Assembly (NCBI GenBank): GCA_964344435.1
Contig: CAYFNH010000094.1
Location: 1 to 9,290, forward strand
Direction of reading: 5' to 3'
DNA from: Thiopontia sp964344435
GTDB taxonomy: Bacteria > Pseudomonadota > Gammaproteobacteria > GCF-002020875
Length of the DNA: 9,290 nt
A program made the translations under genes and the position numbers. Below the pieces are notes generated by a model. It was not told where the DNA came from, did not search any database, and was given only the letters and a program-made list of their open reading frames with translations. Shown here one piece after another: positions 1 to 7,129 of the stretch (its first letter is position 1; each line of letters opens with the position of its first letter).

Positions 1-127
1 GGCTACGTGAGTTTTACCTCTTCAACGTTGGGACACCAGTGACCAATACTGACTCCATTACCCATCCACATTCAACAACCTTCTTGAATAAATAAACATA
101 TTCTATTGGCGCAAAGAATACTCTATT

Positions 128-155
128 TTGATATTCAATAATTCTCTTGTAGAAT
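128..155 (+). promoter_or_regulatory. Probable sigma70 promoter of the small secreted protein gene
   Basis: A TTGATA hexamer (128-133) and a TAGAAT hexamer (150-155) are separated by 16 bp in an AT-rich stretch. Each matches the sigma70 consensus at five of six positions. Transcription would start near 162, leaving a leader of about 60 nt before the gene at 222. The match is by eye only, but spacing and position suit the strongly expressed gene that follows. Confidence 0.5.
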
Positions 156-221
156 GATCGCCATTGTTGAGGAGAACAACACTCCCAACCCGGATTTAAT
201 TTTTTAACCTTTGAGGACATT

Positions 222-557
222 ATGATGAAAAAGACTATCGCTACTATCGCTCTCGTTGCTTTCGCTTCCAGCGCTTCTGCCTTCTTCGGCGGTTCTGACG
301 ACAACCAGTCTGGTTACGGTACCGGTGCTGCTGACGGTGCTTTCGACGGCAAGGGTCGCGGCGCTGGCAAGGGCAAGGCCGATGCAGAGGGTAACTTCAG
401 CATGACTGTAAACGCTGCTGGCAAGGGATCTTCCGACATGCAGACTGACATGGACGCTGCCAACAACAGCCGCTTCAACGGTACTACCGATCTGCGTACC
501 GAGAGCATTGCCTACAACCCCTACATGGTTGCTCCTCAGGCAGCACCTGCCAAGTAA
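222..557 (+). CDS. Small exported Gly/Ala/Asp-rich protein, sulfur-globule-protein-like
   Basis: The 111-residue product has a clear Sec signal peptide: a Lys pair at residues 3-4, a hydrophobic stretch, and an Ala-Ser-Ala site with cleavage likely after Ala20 before Phe-Phe-Gly-Gly. The mature part is about 90 residues, low in complexity, rich in Gly, Ala, Asp and Asn, without Cys, and ends in a Pro/Ala tail. This composition and the layout (signal peptide, FFGG start, GAADG repeats, a FSM motif, a Tyr-Asn-Pro-Tyr segment) resemble small proteins annotated as sulfur globule family in sulfur-oxidising gammaproteobacteria; that link is from memory and uncertain. Codons are strongly biased (GCT, GGT, TTC, AAC, GAC, CGT), as in highly expressed genes, unlike neighbouring genes. 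GAGG at 213-216 could serve ATG 222 or the adjacent ATG 225; 225 has the more usual spacing. The gene is monocistronic, with its own promoter and terminator. It could instead be another abundant periplasmic or surface structural protein. Confidence 0.85.
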   Translation: MMKKTIATIALVAFASSASAFFGGSDDNQSGYGTGAADGAFDGKGRGAGKGKADAEGNFSMTVNAAGKGSSDMQTDMDAANNSRFNGTTDLRTESIAYNPYMVAPQAAPAK

Positions 558-582
558 AGTTTAGTCCTCAGACTACACTTGG

Positions 583-613
583 AAAGCCCCGGCATTACTG
601 CCGGGGCTTTTTT
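583..613 (+). terminator. Strong intrinsic terminator
   Basis: A perfect 12-bp stem (583-594 with 599-610) has a TTAC loop and a GC-rich core GCCCCGGC, and runs into six T residues (608-613). It lies 26 bp after the stop of the exported-protein gene and ends that transcript. The A-rich left side of the stem could also allow some termination on the minus strand. Confidence 0.92.
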
Positions 614-663
614 GTGCACAAACGATTTTTAAAGTGTCTCTTCAACTGTTTATAGCAAGCAGT

Positions 664-692
664 TTGCGAAATCGAGTTCTGGAGAGTATCTT
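664..692 (+). promoter_or_regulatory. Possible promoter of the toxin-antitoxin pair
   Basis: TTGCGA (664-669) and TATCTT (687-692) are spaced 17 bp apart, upstream of the antitoxin start at 736. Each hexamer matches the sigma70 consensus at only four positions, so this is a weak call. No clear operator palindrome was seen, although such antitoxins usually repress their own promoter. Confidence 0.25.
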
Positions 693-735
693 TTATAGTG
701 TCTCCCTCAACGACCATGGCATGGAAGCTCCAACT

Positions 736-981
736 ATGACCACAGTACAAATAGAAGTTGATGATGCCACCGCTCGCTGTTTCCAGGCATTCTCAGCGGA
801 AGAACGCAACCAGATTGCAGAGGGTTTGCGCTTCAGTATTGATTCCATTGCTCATCCACAAGAGGAAGAGACTGAGATCGAAATTCTGAAAGAGCGCCTT
901 ACCATAGCAAAGGATCCAAACACAAAATGGCTAAGCTTTGACGAGGTACAACAAGACCTTGCTCAACGGTATGGAAATTAG
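736..981 (+). CDS. Antitoxin of a ParE/RelE-type toxin-antitoxin pair
   Basis: An 81-residue acidic protein. The first residues (TTVQIEVDD) form a likely beta strand followed by a helix, as in ribbon-helix-helix-like DNA-binding antitoxins. Residues 42-60 are highly charged (Glu-rich) and the tail carries a SFDEVQQDL helix, the sort of flexible segment that wraps a toxin. I chose ATG 736 because GGAAG (723-727) sits 8 nt upstream; the frame stays open back to a GTG at 634 and an ATG at 721, which have poorer ribosome sites. The assignment as antitoxin rests mainly on the next gene, whose start overlaps this one by 11 bp, the usual coupled order. The known role of such proteins is to neutralise the toxin and autorepress the operon. 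Here the toxin is broken, so the antitoxin may be a relic or may only protect against related toxins. Confidence 0.7.
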   Translation: MTTVQIEVDDATARCFQAFSAEERNQIAEGLRFSIDSIAHPQEEETEIEILKERLTIAKDPNTKWLSFDEVQQDLAQRYGN

Positions 982-1435
982 GTATCTCGAAACCGCTTTA
1001 CAAGATCTCCATGAAATTGGTGACTGGTACCGTAAGGAAGGCGGGGACCAGCTAGCAGCCAAGATGGTAAATCGAATACAGCAGAAGATCCCACATTTGG
1101 CGGACAACCCATACATCGCACCAATCTATCAACCTATTCCAGAACTTCGCCGCTTAGGGAACCTCTGAATAAGTCTGAGTAATTTGAATCGCGTCTGTAG
1201 CGTTCAAGATCAAGGCGGAGATCGCAGCCAATAGCAGGCTATTAGCAAGATCTTCAACGAAGATATTGGGCGCTACAGGCGTTAGGCATTTGCTCATGAC
1301 TTGTTCAGGGGTTCCTTAGTAGTTGCAGATGGGAGTTTTCTACTGTTTTATCATGTTACAGATACTTTGGAGATTGTTCGTATCCGTAGAGCGGAACAGA
1401 ACCCTCTGGTTAGGGAAACCCTGAACAAGTCATGA
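971..1435 (+). pseudogene. ParE/RelE-family toxin, interrupted by a MITE
   Basis: From ATG 971 the frame reads a RelE/ParE-like N-terminus (MEIRYLETALQDLHEIGDWY, a charged helix, then LADNPYIAPIYQPIPELRRL) and hits a TGA at 1166-1168 after 65 codons. The last three codons come from an inserted element. Deleting 1158-1319 (the 158-bp element plus one copy of the TTAG duplication) rejoins Leu62 to VVADGSFLLFYHVTDTLEIV and RIRRAEQNPL, which is the expected beta-sheet C-terminal half of the family (a strand with FYHV, then IVRIRRAEQNPL). The restored protein would be 100 residues, normal for ParE-like toxins. Its last residues and its stop at 1433-1435 come from a second element end at 1414-1440, so the native C-terminus was probably also replaced. 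As the sequence stands, only a 65-residue fragment is made, without the C-terminal strands that carry active residues in this family, so it is very likely inactive. It overlaps the antitoxin gene by 11 bp. Confidence 0.85.
1158..1315. mobile_element. 158-bp non-coding MITE-like element inserted in the toxin gene
   Basis: The element is bounded by GGAACC and GGTTCC and flanked by direct repeats TTAG (1154-1157 and 1316-1319). The terminal inverted repeats GGAACCTCTGAATAAGTC and GGAACCCCTGAACAAGTC differ at two of 18 positions. Inside are further nested inverted repeats: 1192-1202 pairs with 1271-1281 (10 of 11), 1202-1211 with 1249-1258 (9 of 10), and 1230-1235 with 1238-1243 (perfect) at the tip, so either strand could fold into a long hairpin. 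It has no gene and would need a transposase in trans. The ends (GGAA, then CTGAAYAAGTC) and a four-base YTAR target fit what is known of IS5-group elements; that family link is inference. The exact boundary is ambiguous by one base because of the flanking C/G. Confidence 0.88.
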
Positions 1436-1440
1436 GCAAA
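1410..1440 (+). repeat. Solitary second copy of the MITE end, at a second TTAG
   Basis: Bases 1414-1440 match the reverse complement of the right end of the 158-bp element (1289-1315) at 26 of 27 positions, and are again preceded by TTAG (1410-1413). Similarity stops after 1440 and no second end is visible before typA, so this is a remnant or one-ended copy. It supplies the final codons and stop of the reconstructed toxin frame and lies 26 bp from the 3' end of typA. Confidence 0.8.
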
Positions 1441-1465
1441 CTCCAATCTGCCCGGAACAAACCGC

Positions 1466-3286
<1,821 letters not shown>

Positions 3287-3333
3287 GAATCGAGGTTCCG
3301 TATAAAGTGGATCTGTAATCAGATAAACGTTCA

Positions 3334-3339
3334 ATTATA
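3334..3339 (-). promoter_or_regulatory. Minus-strand -10 box of typA
   Basis: Read on the minus strand, this is a perfect TATAAT about 48 nt upstream of the typA start. No good -35 hexamer lies 16-18 bp further upstream. It overlaps by four bases the plus-strand TATACT serving the opposite operon, so the two promoters probably compete for polymerase. Confidence 0.45.
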
Positions 3340-3341
3340 CT
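3336..3341 (+). promoter_or_regulatory. -10 box just before the start at 3349; possible leaderless promoter
   Basis: TATACT ends 7 bp before ATG 3349, so transcription would begin at or within a base or two of the start codon. There is no Shine-Dalgarno at a workable distance (only GAAG touching the ATG). The same arrangement, with closely similar sequence, occurs before the gene at 5865. No convincing -35 hexamer is seen. Confidence 0.4.
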
Positions 3342-3348
3342 ATAGAAG

Positions 3349-4044
3349 ATGAGCCTCTCCCCCAATTTCAGTAAAAATCCCGGTTGCTGGGAACAGCAGC
3401 TAATCCGTAAATACAACAACCCGCTGTTCCCGAAGAACCAACGCAATGTAGTGCATCAGCAGGTGGTCGAGGCGCGGGAGCAAGACAAGGCAGAGCAGCA
3501 GGCATTCCACAAGCAGTTCGAAGGGGTGGTGAAGGAGGTTTCAGAGCTGCCGGAAAAGGCGGAGGCAGAACAGCTATTGGAGCTGATTCCCAAACTGACC
3601 ACCTGCTACAGCGACTGCATGACGCTTTGCATCGACCTGCCAAAAGAGAAGCAGGCACTGGCCCGCCTGCTCACCCTGTTTGAGGAGACCCTGTTGAAAA
3701 GTGCCGGTGAAGAGAGCACCTTCGGCGAACAGGTGGCACGTGACAAGGCGGAGCGAAAAATTCAGCAGGAGGTGCTGGAAAATCGAATTATTGCATCGAT
3801 GATGCGTGAAAATAGCCCGATCTCCGTCGATGAGCTACCTGCAACACTACTTTCCGCCGAGCCGGAACAGATTACTACCCTGCTCCCATTCCTCGAGCCG
3901 GCACAGTTGGGTTCTCTGCAACAACAGTGTGCCATTCTGTTGGATCAGGCGGCCTCCCCTCCCGGGCAGAGTCAGGCCGTGTTTGCGCTGATTCAACAAC
4001 AGGTTGAACAGCACGAGCACCACAATCATAACCACGAGCATTGA
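3349..4044 (+). CDS. Soluble protein of unknown function with His-rich tail, first gene of an ABC-2 operon
   Basis: I do not recognise a named family. The 231-residue product has no signal peptide and no membrane segment. It starts SLSPNFSKNPGCWEQQLIRKYNN. A charged helical region rich in Gln, Glu and Lys (residues 35-78, likely coiled coil) is followed by a Cys triplet spaced three residues apart (C86, C90, C94 in TTCYSDCMTLC), more amphipathic helices to about 215, and a tail HEHHNHNHEH (222-231) that is almost all His, Glu and Asn. The tail and Cys triplet suggest metal binding; this is inference. Its stop overlaps the ATPase start by one base (TGATG), so the three genes are translationally coupled and the protein probably works with the exporter, for example as a cytoplasmic cofactor or metal-handling partner. 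ATG 3349 lies 7 bp from a TATACT box, with no proper Shine-Dalgarno. A downstream start cannot be excluded. Confidence 0.85.
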   Translation: MSLSPNFSKNPGCWEQQLIRKYNNPLFPKNQRNVVHQQVVEAREQDKAEQQAFHKQFEGVVKEVSELPEKAEAEQLLELIPKLTTCYSDCMTLCIDLPKEKQALARLLTLFEETLLKSAGEESTFGEQVARDKAERKIQQEVLENRIIASMMRENSPISVDELPATLLSAEPEQITTLLPFLEPAQLGSLQQQCAILLDQAASPPGQSQAVFALIQQQVEQHEHHNHNHEH

Positions 4045-4793
4045 TGGAACCTGCCAGTGCAAAACCGGCGATTGCGGTTCATGGACTGACCCGTAGCTTT
4101 GAACAGACTCGTGCAGTGGACGAAATCTCCTTCAGCGTACCCGCTGGCTCGGTCACCGCACTGCTCGGTGGCAACGGTGCCGGCAAGACCACCACCCTGG
4201 CGATGCTGCTGGGACTGCTGATCCCCGACTCTGGCAGGATCGAGATCCTGGGGATTGATATGGTCAACCATCGGGCTGAAGCGTTGCCGGAGATGAACTT
4301 CTCCTCCCCCTACCTGGATCTGCCGGGTCGACTGACGGTGGAAGAGAACCTGCTGGTCTATGGGCGGCTCTATAGTGTTAACCATTTACGATCACGCATT
4401 GCCCAGCTGGCAGAATCTCTGGATATTACCCAGTTTCTCAAGCGCTCCTATGGAAGCCTCTCTGCCGGCCAGAAGACCCGCGTGGCACTGGCCAAATCCC
4501 TGCTCAACCACCCCAAGGTACTGCTACTGGATGAGCCCACTGCCTCACTCGACCCCGATACCGGTGACCGCATCCGCACCCAGCTGGAGCACTATGTAAA
4601 AGAGACCAGAGCAACGGTACTGCTCGCCTCCCACAATATGCCGGAGGTGGAGCGTCTCTGTGACCAGGTGCTGCTGATGCGCCAAGGCAAGATTGTTGAC
4701 CGAGGTACACCACAGCAACTACTGAATCAGTATGGACACGAAACGCTGGAAGCGGTCTTTCTTGAACTGGCTCGCGGCCCGGAGGCAGGATGA
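4044..4793 (+). CDS. ABC-2-type transporter ATP-binding subunit
   Basis: The nucleotide-binding subunit of an ABC-2 exporter (CcmA/NatA/DrrA-like group), 249 residues, cytoplasmic, energising the permease encoded next. Visible motifs are Walker A GGNGAGKT (residues 42-49), signature LSAGQ (139-143), Walker B VLLLDE (159-164), a D-loop SLD (168-170) and H-loop His197. The Q-loop region reads PEMNFSSPYLDLPGRLTV, and no Gln stands where the usual Pro-Gln would be; the surrounding pattern looks ordered rather than decayed, so it may be a subfamily trait. ATG 4044 overlaps the upstream stop by one base, and the 3' end overlaps the permease start by four bases (ATGA). The substrate cannot be told from sequence: this group handles drugs, polysaccharides, lipids and ions such as sodium or copper. 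The His-rich protein upstream hints at metals but does not show it. Confidence 0.95.
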   Translation: MEPASAKPAIAVHGLTRSFEQTRAVDEISFSVPAGSVTALLGGNGAGKTTTLAMLLGLLIPDSGRIEILGIDMVNHRAEALPEMNFSSPYLDLPGRLTVEENLLVYGRLYSVNHLRSRIAQLAESLDITQFLKRSYGSLSAGQKTRVALAKSLLNHPKVLLLDEPTASLDPDTGDRIRTQLEHYVKETRATVLLASHNMPEVERLCDQVLLMRQGKIVDRGTPQQLLNQYGHETLEAVFLELARGPEAG

Positions 4794-5596
4794 CCACTAC
4801 TCACTTCTCTCCCACTCGGGTCAGTGCGATGGTGCTGCGCTATCTCTATCTGTTGCGCCGCTCCTGGCCACGCCAACTCGAGTTGATCTACTGGCCAGCG
4901 ATGCAGATGATCCTGTGGGGGCTGATCTCCCAGTTCTTTATTCAACACAGCAGCTGGCTGGCACAGGCGAGTGGAGTACTGCTGGCGGCGGTGATGCTGT
5001 GGGATGTGCTGTTTCGTGGCCATCTTGGGGTCTCACTCCCCTTCATCGAGGAGATGTATGCCCGCAATCTGGGCCACCTATTTGTCTCCCCGCTCAAGGT
5101 TTCCGAACATATCACCGCACTGTTACTCATCAGCCTACTGCGCACCTCGATCGGCTTGCTTTTCGCCGCCCTGCTGGCCATGGCACTGTACACCTTCAAT
5201 GTCTTTGAACTGGGCCTGCCACTACTGGTCTTCTTCAGCCAACTGATCATGATGGGCTGGTCCACCGGACTGGGGGTGGTTGCCCTGATCCTGCGCTATG
5301 GCCTGGGTGCCGAAAGTCTTGCCTGGGTACTGGTGTTTGCCCTTGCCCCACTCTCCGCAGTCTATTACCCGGTCGACATCCTGCCACAAGGTGTGCAGTA
5401 CCTCTCTGCTCTGATTCCCGCCAGCCATGCCTATGAGGGGATGCGTGCCCTGATGTTTGAAGGTACATTCCGCTGGGATCTGTTCTGGAAGGGCTCTGTC
5501 CTCAACCTACTCTGGCTGGGGGTTGCCATCTGGCTCTATCTGCGAGCCTTTGCCCGCGCACGCCAACAGGGCTCGCTTCTGCAAGGGGCTGAATAG
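4790..5596 (+). CDS. ABC-2-type transporter permease subunit
   Basis: A 268-residue inner-membrane protein with about six hydrophobic segments (roughly residues 36-53, 60-75, 107-133, 142-167, 175-192 and 236-255). The region around 180-220 carries the ABC-2 hallmark: a Pro-Leu-Ser-Ala-Val-Tyr-Tyr-Pro-Val strand, Leu-Pro, then Leu-Ile-Pro-Ala-Ser-His-Ala-Tyr-Glu-Gly-Met-Arg. It would dimerise and form the export channel driven by the ATPase encoded just upstream. ATG 4790 is supported by GGAGG at 4781-4785 and by the ATGA overlap with the ATPase gene. It is the last gene of the three-gene operon. No T-tailed hairpin follows, and the next supported plus-strand gene begins about 270 bp later. 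The substrate is unknown. Confidence 0.94.
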   Translation: MTTTHFSPTRVSAMVLRYLYLLRRSWPRQLELIYWPAMQMILWGLISQFFIQHSSWLAQASGVLLAAVMLWDVLFRGHLGVSLPFIEEMYARNLGHLFVSPLKVSEHITALLLISLLRTSIGLLFAALLAMALYTFNVFELGLPLLVFFSQLIMMGWSTGLGVVALILRYGLGAESLAWVLVFALAPLSAVYYPVDILPQGVQYLSALIPASHAYEGMRALMFEGTFRWDLFWKGSVLNLLWLGVAIWLYLRAFARARQQGSLLQGAE

Positions 5597-5605
5597 CAGG
5601 GTGGC

Positions 5606-5734
5606 TCAAGAGAGCAGGGATACCACCTGAACCGCAACACCGGTCCACAGTGTAGTCACCACCACAAGCTGGAGAATCTCTCCGAGCTCCTTACGGTTAT
5701 GGGGAATGACCGCATCAAGAATATCTCTAGCCAT
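5606..5734 (-). CDS. Possible 42-residue membrane peptide
   Basis: A short minus-strand frame, convergent with the permease gene and 9 bp from its stop. From ATG 5734 it encodes 42 residues: a polar N-terminus (MARDILDAVIPHNRKELGEI), then one hydrophobic segment (about 21-40, LQLVVVTTLWTGVAVQVVSL). GAGAG lies about 8 nt upstream of this ATG. In-frame starts further up (5749, 5776 and TTG 5797) would add up to 21 residues but have no better ribosome site. No homologue is recognised, and a frame of this size can occur by chance. It would be a single-pass membrane peptide if real. Confidence 0.35.
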   Translation of the reverse strand: MARDILDAVIPHNRKELGEILQLVVVTTLWTGVAVQVVSLLS

Positions 5735-5851
5735 GATTCTGTCTCTCATCTTCGTTGTGCTATTTTTCCAGATCATTGCGCCTGGTTTGTAGAGCAACTA
5801 TCGGCATTGTTCGGGTAATCGTGAGCCGTTTTTTACCCTGATTGAGAGGTT

Positions 5852-5857
5852 TATACT
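5852..5857 (+). promoter_or_regulatory. -10 box just before the start at 5865; possible leaderless promoter
   Basis: TATACT ends 7 bp before ATG 5865. A GAGAGG at 5844-5849 lies upstream of the predicted transcript start and 15 nt from the ATG, too far to act as a ribosome site. The 18 bases from 5851 differ from those from 3335 at only three positions, which points to a shared promoter/start type. Confidence 0.4.
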
Positions 5858-5864
5858 ATGCAGG

Positions 5865-6095
5865 ATGAACCATGAGCACACTTGCAATCTGATCGAAAAA
5901 CTACCTCCCCTGCTACAGGAAAATCTGGATCGCAATCTATGTACCTGTAATGAAGTGGTAAAGATCGAGGTCATTCGGGCCATCCTCAGCGGTGCAACTA
6001 CAGTAGAAGCGATAAGAGAACAAACCTGTGCCACCGATGGCAATGGCTGTTGCAGACTGCAGGTGGAGCGGCTGATCGAGTGCCTAATGGAATGA
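5865..6095 (+). CDS. Bfd-like Cys-rich small protein, probably [2Fe-2S]-binding
   Basis: A 76-residue cytoplasmic protein with seven Cys. The core LCTCNEVVKIEVIRAILSGA (residues 25-44) followed by T-C-A-T-D-G-N-G-C-C-R-L-Q-V (54-67) has the layout of BFD-like [2Fe-2S] domains: CxC, a helix, then a TxAGxxCGxC-type loop and a final helix. The first CxC is present (C26, C28) and the last Cys (C63) aligns, but the usual first Cys of CGxC is Asn60; C55 or C62 could replace it. Known family members pass electrons or iron-sulfur clusters (bacterioferritin-associated ferredoxin, NifU centre, nitrite reductase). It overlaps the CobW-type gene by four bases (ATGA), so it may give or receive metal in partnership with that GTPase; this is inference. 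It starts 7 bp after a TATACT box without a usable Shine-Dalgarno. Confidence 0.82.
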   Translation: MNHEHTCNLIEKLPPLLQENLDRNLCTCNEVVKIEVIRAILSGATTVEAIREQTCATDGNGCCRLQVERLIECLME

Positions 6096-7066
6096 ATCGA
6101 GTTTCGATAATGAAACAGAACCTGTACCAGATCCCCACCAACCTCATCACCGGATTTCTCGGTGTGGGTAAAACCACCACCATGAATGCACTGTTACAGC
6201 GGAAACCAGCGCATGAACGGTGGGCCGTGTTGGTGAATGAATTTGGCAATATCGGTATTGATGGTGACCTGTTAACCGCAGATAACCACAATAACCCCTC
6301 TATTTTTATTCAGGAGGTTGCTGGAGGGTGCCTCTGTTGTACTGCCAGTGTGCCAATGAAGGTGGCACTAAACCAGCTATTGCGAGAGGCAAGACCTCAC
6401 CGGCTGCTGATTGAGCCAACCGGGCTGGGTCACCCCCAACAGATTATCAATGCACTGCTGCATCCGGAGTATGAAAATATCATCAACCTTATGGCAACCA
6501 TCACACTGGTCGATGCACGCAATATTGCGGATGATCGCTACATAAATCACCCTATTTTCAACCAGCAACTGGAGATTGCCGATCTCATTGTTGCCCACAA
6601 GGCAGATCTCCATGTTGGCGGAGAGCTGGAAAGCCTCAACCAGTACCTTGAGTTGAAGCAGCTGCAAGGAGTGCCTGTCTACCCTGCCAACCGGGGCAAT
6701 ATTGAACCAGTCTGGCTCAACCTGCCCCACTTCCGCGCTACATCAGACTCCGTGGCAACTGCAGTAAAGGGGGATTTCCATAGCAAAGGGTGGTCATTTG
6801 ATGCGGATATCTGTTTCGATCACTCAACAATTGAGCGTATTTTCGGTGATATAAGGGCAATTCGATTGAAGGCAATCATCCATACCGAACGCGGTTTGAT
6901 TGCCTTCAACAAGGTTGACCAGAACTTATCCAGTACGCGGCTGGAACCGTTTCAGCACAGGACACCTGATAGCAAAGTGGAGGTGATTGATGTGGATGGT
7001 TCCTCTTTCCAGACACTGGAAGTTGCACTCAACCAGGCCCGAAACAGAGCTCTTCTCCAGCGTTAA
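6092..7066 (+). CDS. CobW/COG0523-family metal-binding GTPase
   Basis: A G3E-family P-loop GTPase of 324 residues. Motifs in order: Walker A GFLGVGKTT (21-29), the metal-binding GGCLCC (78-83, with C80, C82 and C83), EPTGLGHP (108-115), the switch/Walker B-like TLVDARN (138-144) and HKAD (169-172) in place of NKxD. A shortened CobW C-terminal domain follows, with GWSFDADICFDHSTIERIF (233-251). Family members (YeiR, YjiA, ZagA, ZNG1, CobW, NHase activators) use GTP to deliver Zn or another metal to a client protein; the CxCC motif is the metal site. The client cannot be named here. It appears closer to the YeiR/YjiA-like group than to cobalamin-operon CobW, since no cobalamin gene is nearby. 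ATG 6092 overlaps the preceding stop; ATG 6110 is an alternative. No Zur-like palindrome was recognised upstream of the operon. Confidence 0.95.
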   Translation: MNRVSIMKQNLYQIPTNLITGFLGVGKTTTMNALLQRKPAHERWAVLVNEFGNIGIDGDLLTADNHNNPSIFIQEVAGGCLCCTASVPMKVALNQLLREARPHRLLIEPTGLGHPQQIINALLHPEYENIINLMATITLVDARNIADDRYINHPIFNQQLEIADLIVAHKADLHVGGELESLNQYLELKQLQGVPVYPANRGNIEPVWLNLPHFRATSDSVATAVKGDFHSKGWSFDADICFDHSTIERIFGDIRAIRLKAIIHTERGLIAFNKVDQNLSSTRLEPFQHRTPDSKVEVIDVDGSSFQTLEVALNQARNRALLQR

Positions 7067-7093
7067 CATCATCCTGGATTCCTCAGTTGGACA

Positions 7094-7119
7094 AACCAAA
7101 GTGTGCGTGCAATTTGGTT
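7094..7119. terminator. Weak inverted repeat between convergent genes
   Basis: AACCAAA (7094-7100) and TTTGGTT (7113-7119) form a 7-bp stem with a 12-nt loop in the 63-bp gap between the ends of the CobW-type gene and the vWA gene. No T-run follows on either strand, so a terminator role is only suggested by its place. Confidence 0.2.
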
Positions 7120-7129
7120 CGTAGCGATT

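Noticed and set aside
14..220. Minus-strand frame of 68 codons upstream of the exported-protein gene (extends to 304 with an alternative start)
   Set aside because: No Shine-Dalgarno before its ATG, no recognisable family, and it overlaps the likely promoter and leader of the plus-strand gene. A real small gene is not excluded but is not supported.
634..735. N-terminal extension of the antitoxin from GTG 634
   Set aside because: The extension overlaps the likely promoter region, and GGAAG correctly spaced before ATG 736 gives a better start.
1158..1315. Possible CRISPR repeat, riboswitch or small RNA gene in the hairpin-rich stretch
   Set aside because: There are no spaced direct repeats, and terminal inverted repeats plus TTAG duplication explain it as an insertion; no promoter or T-tail marks an independent RNA.
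3287..3334. 16-codon N-terminal extension of TypA
   Set aside because: Starting at 3286 gives the standard 606 residues beginning just before the first G motif; the extension is not a family feature and would run over the promoter.
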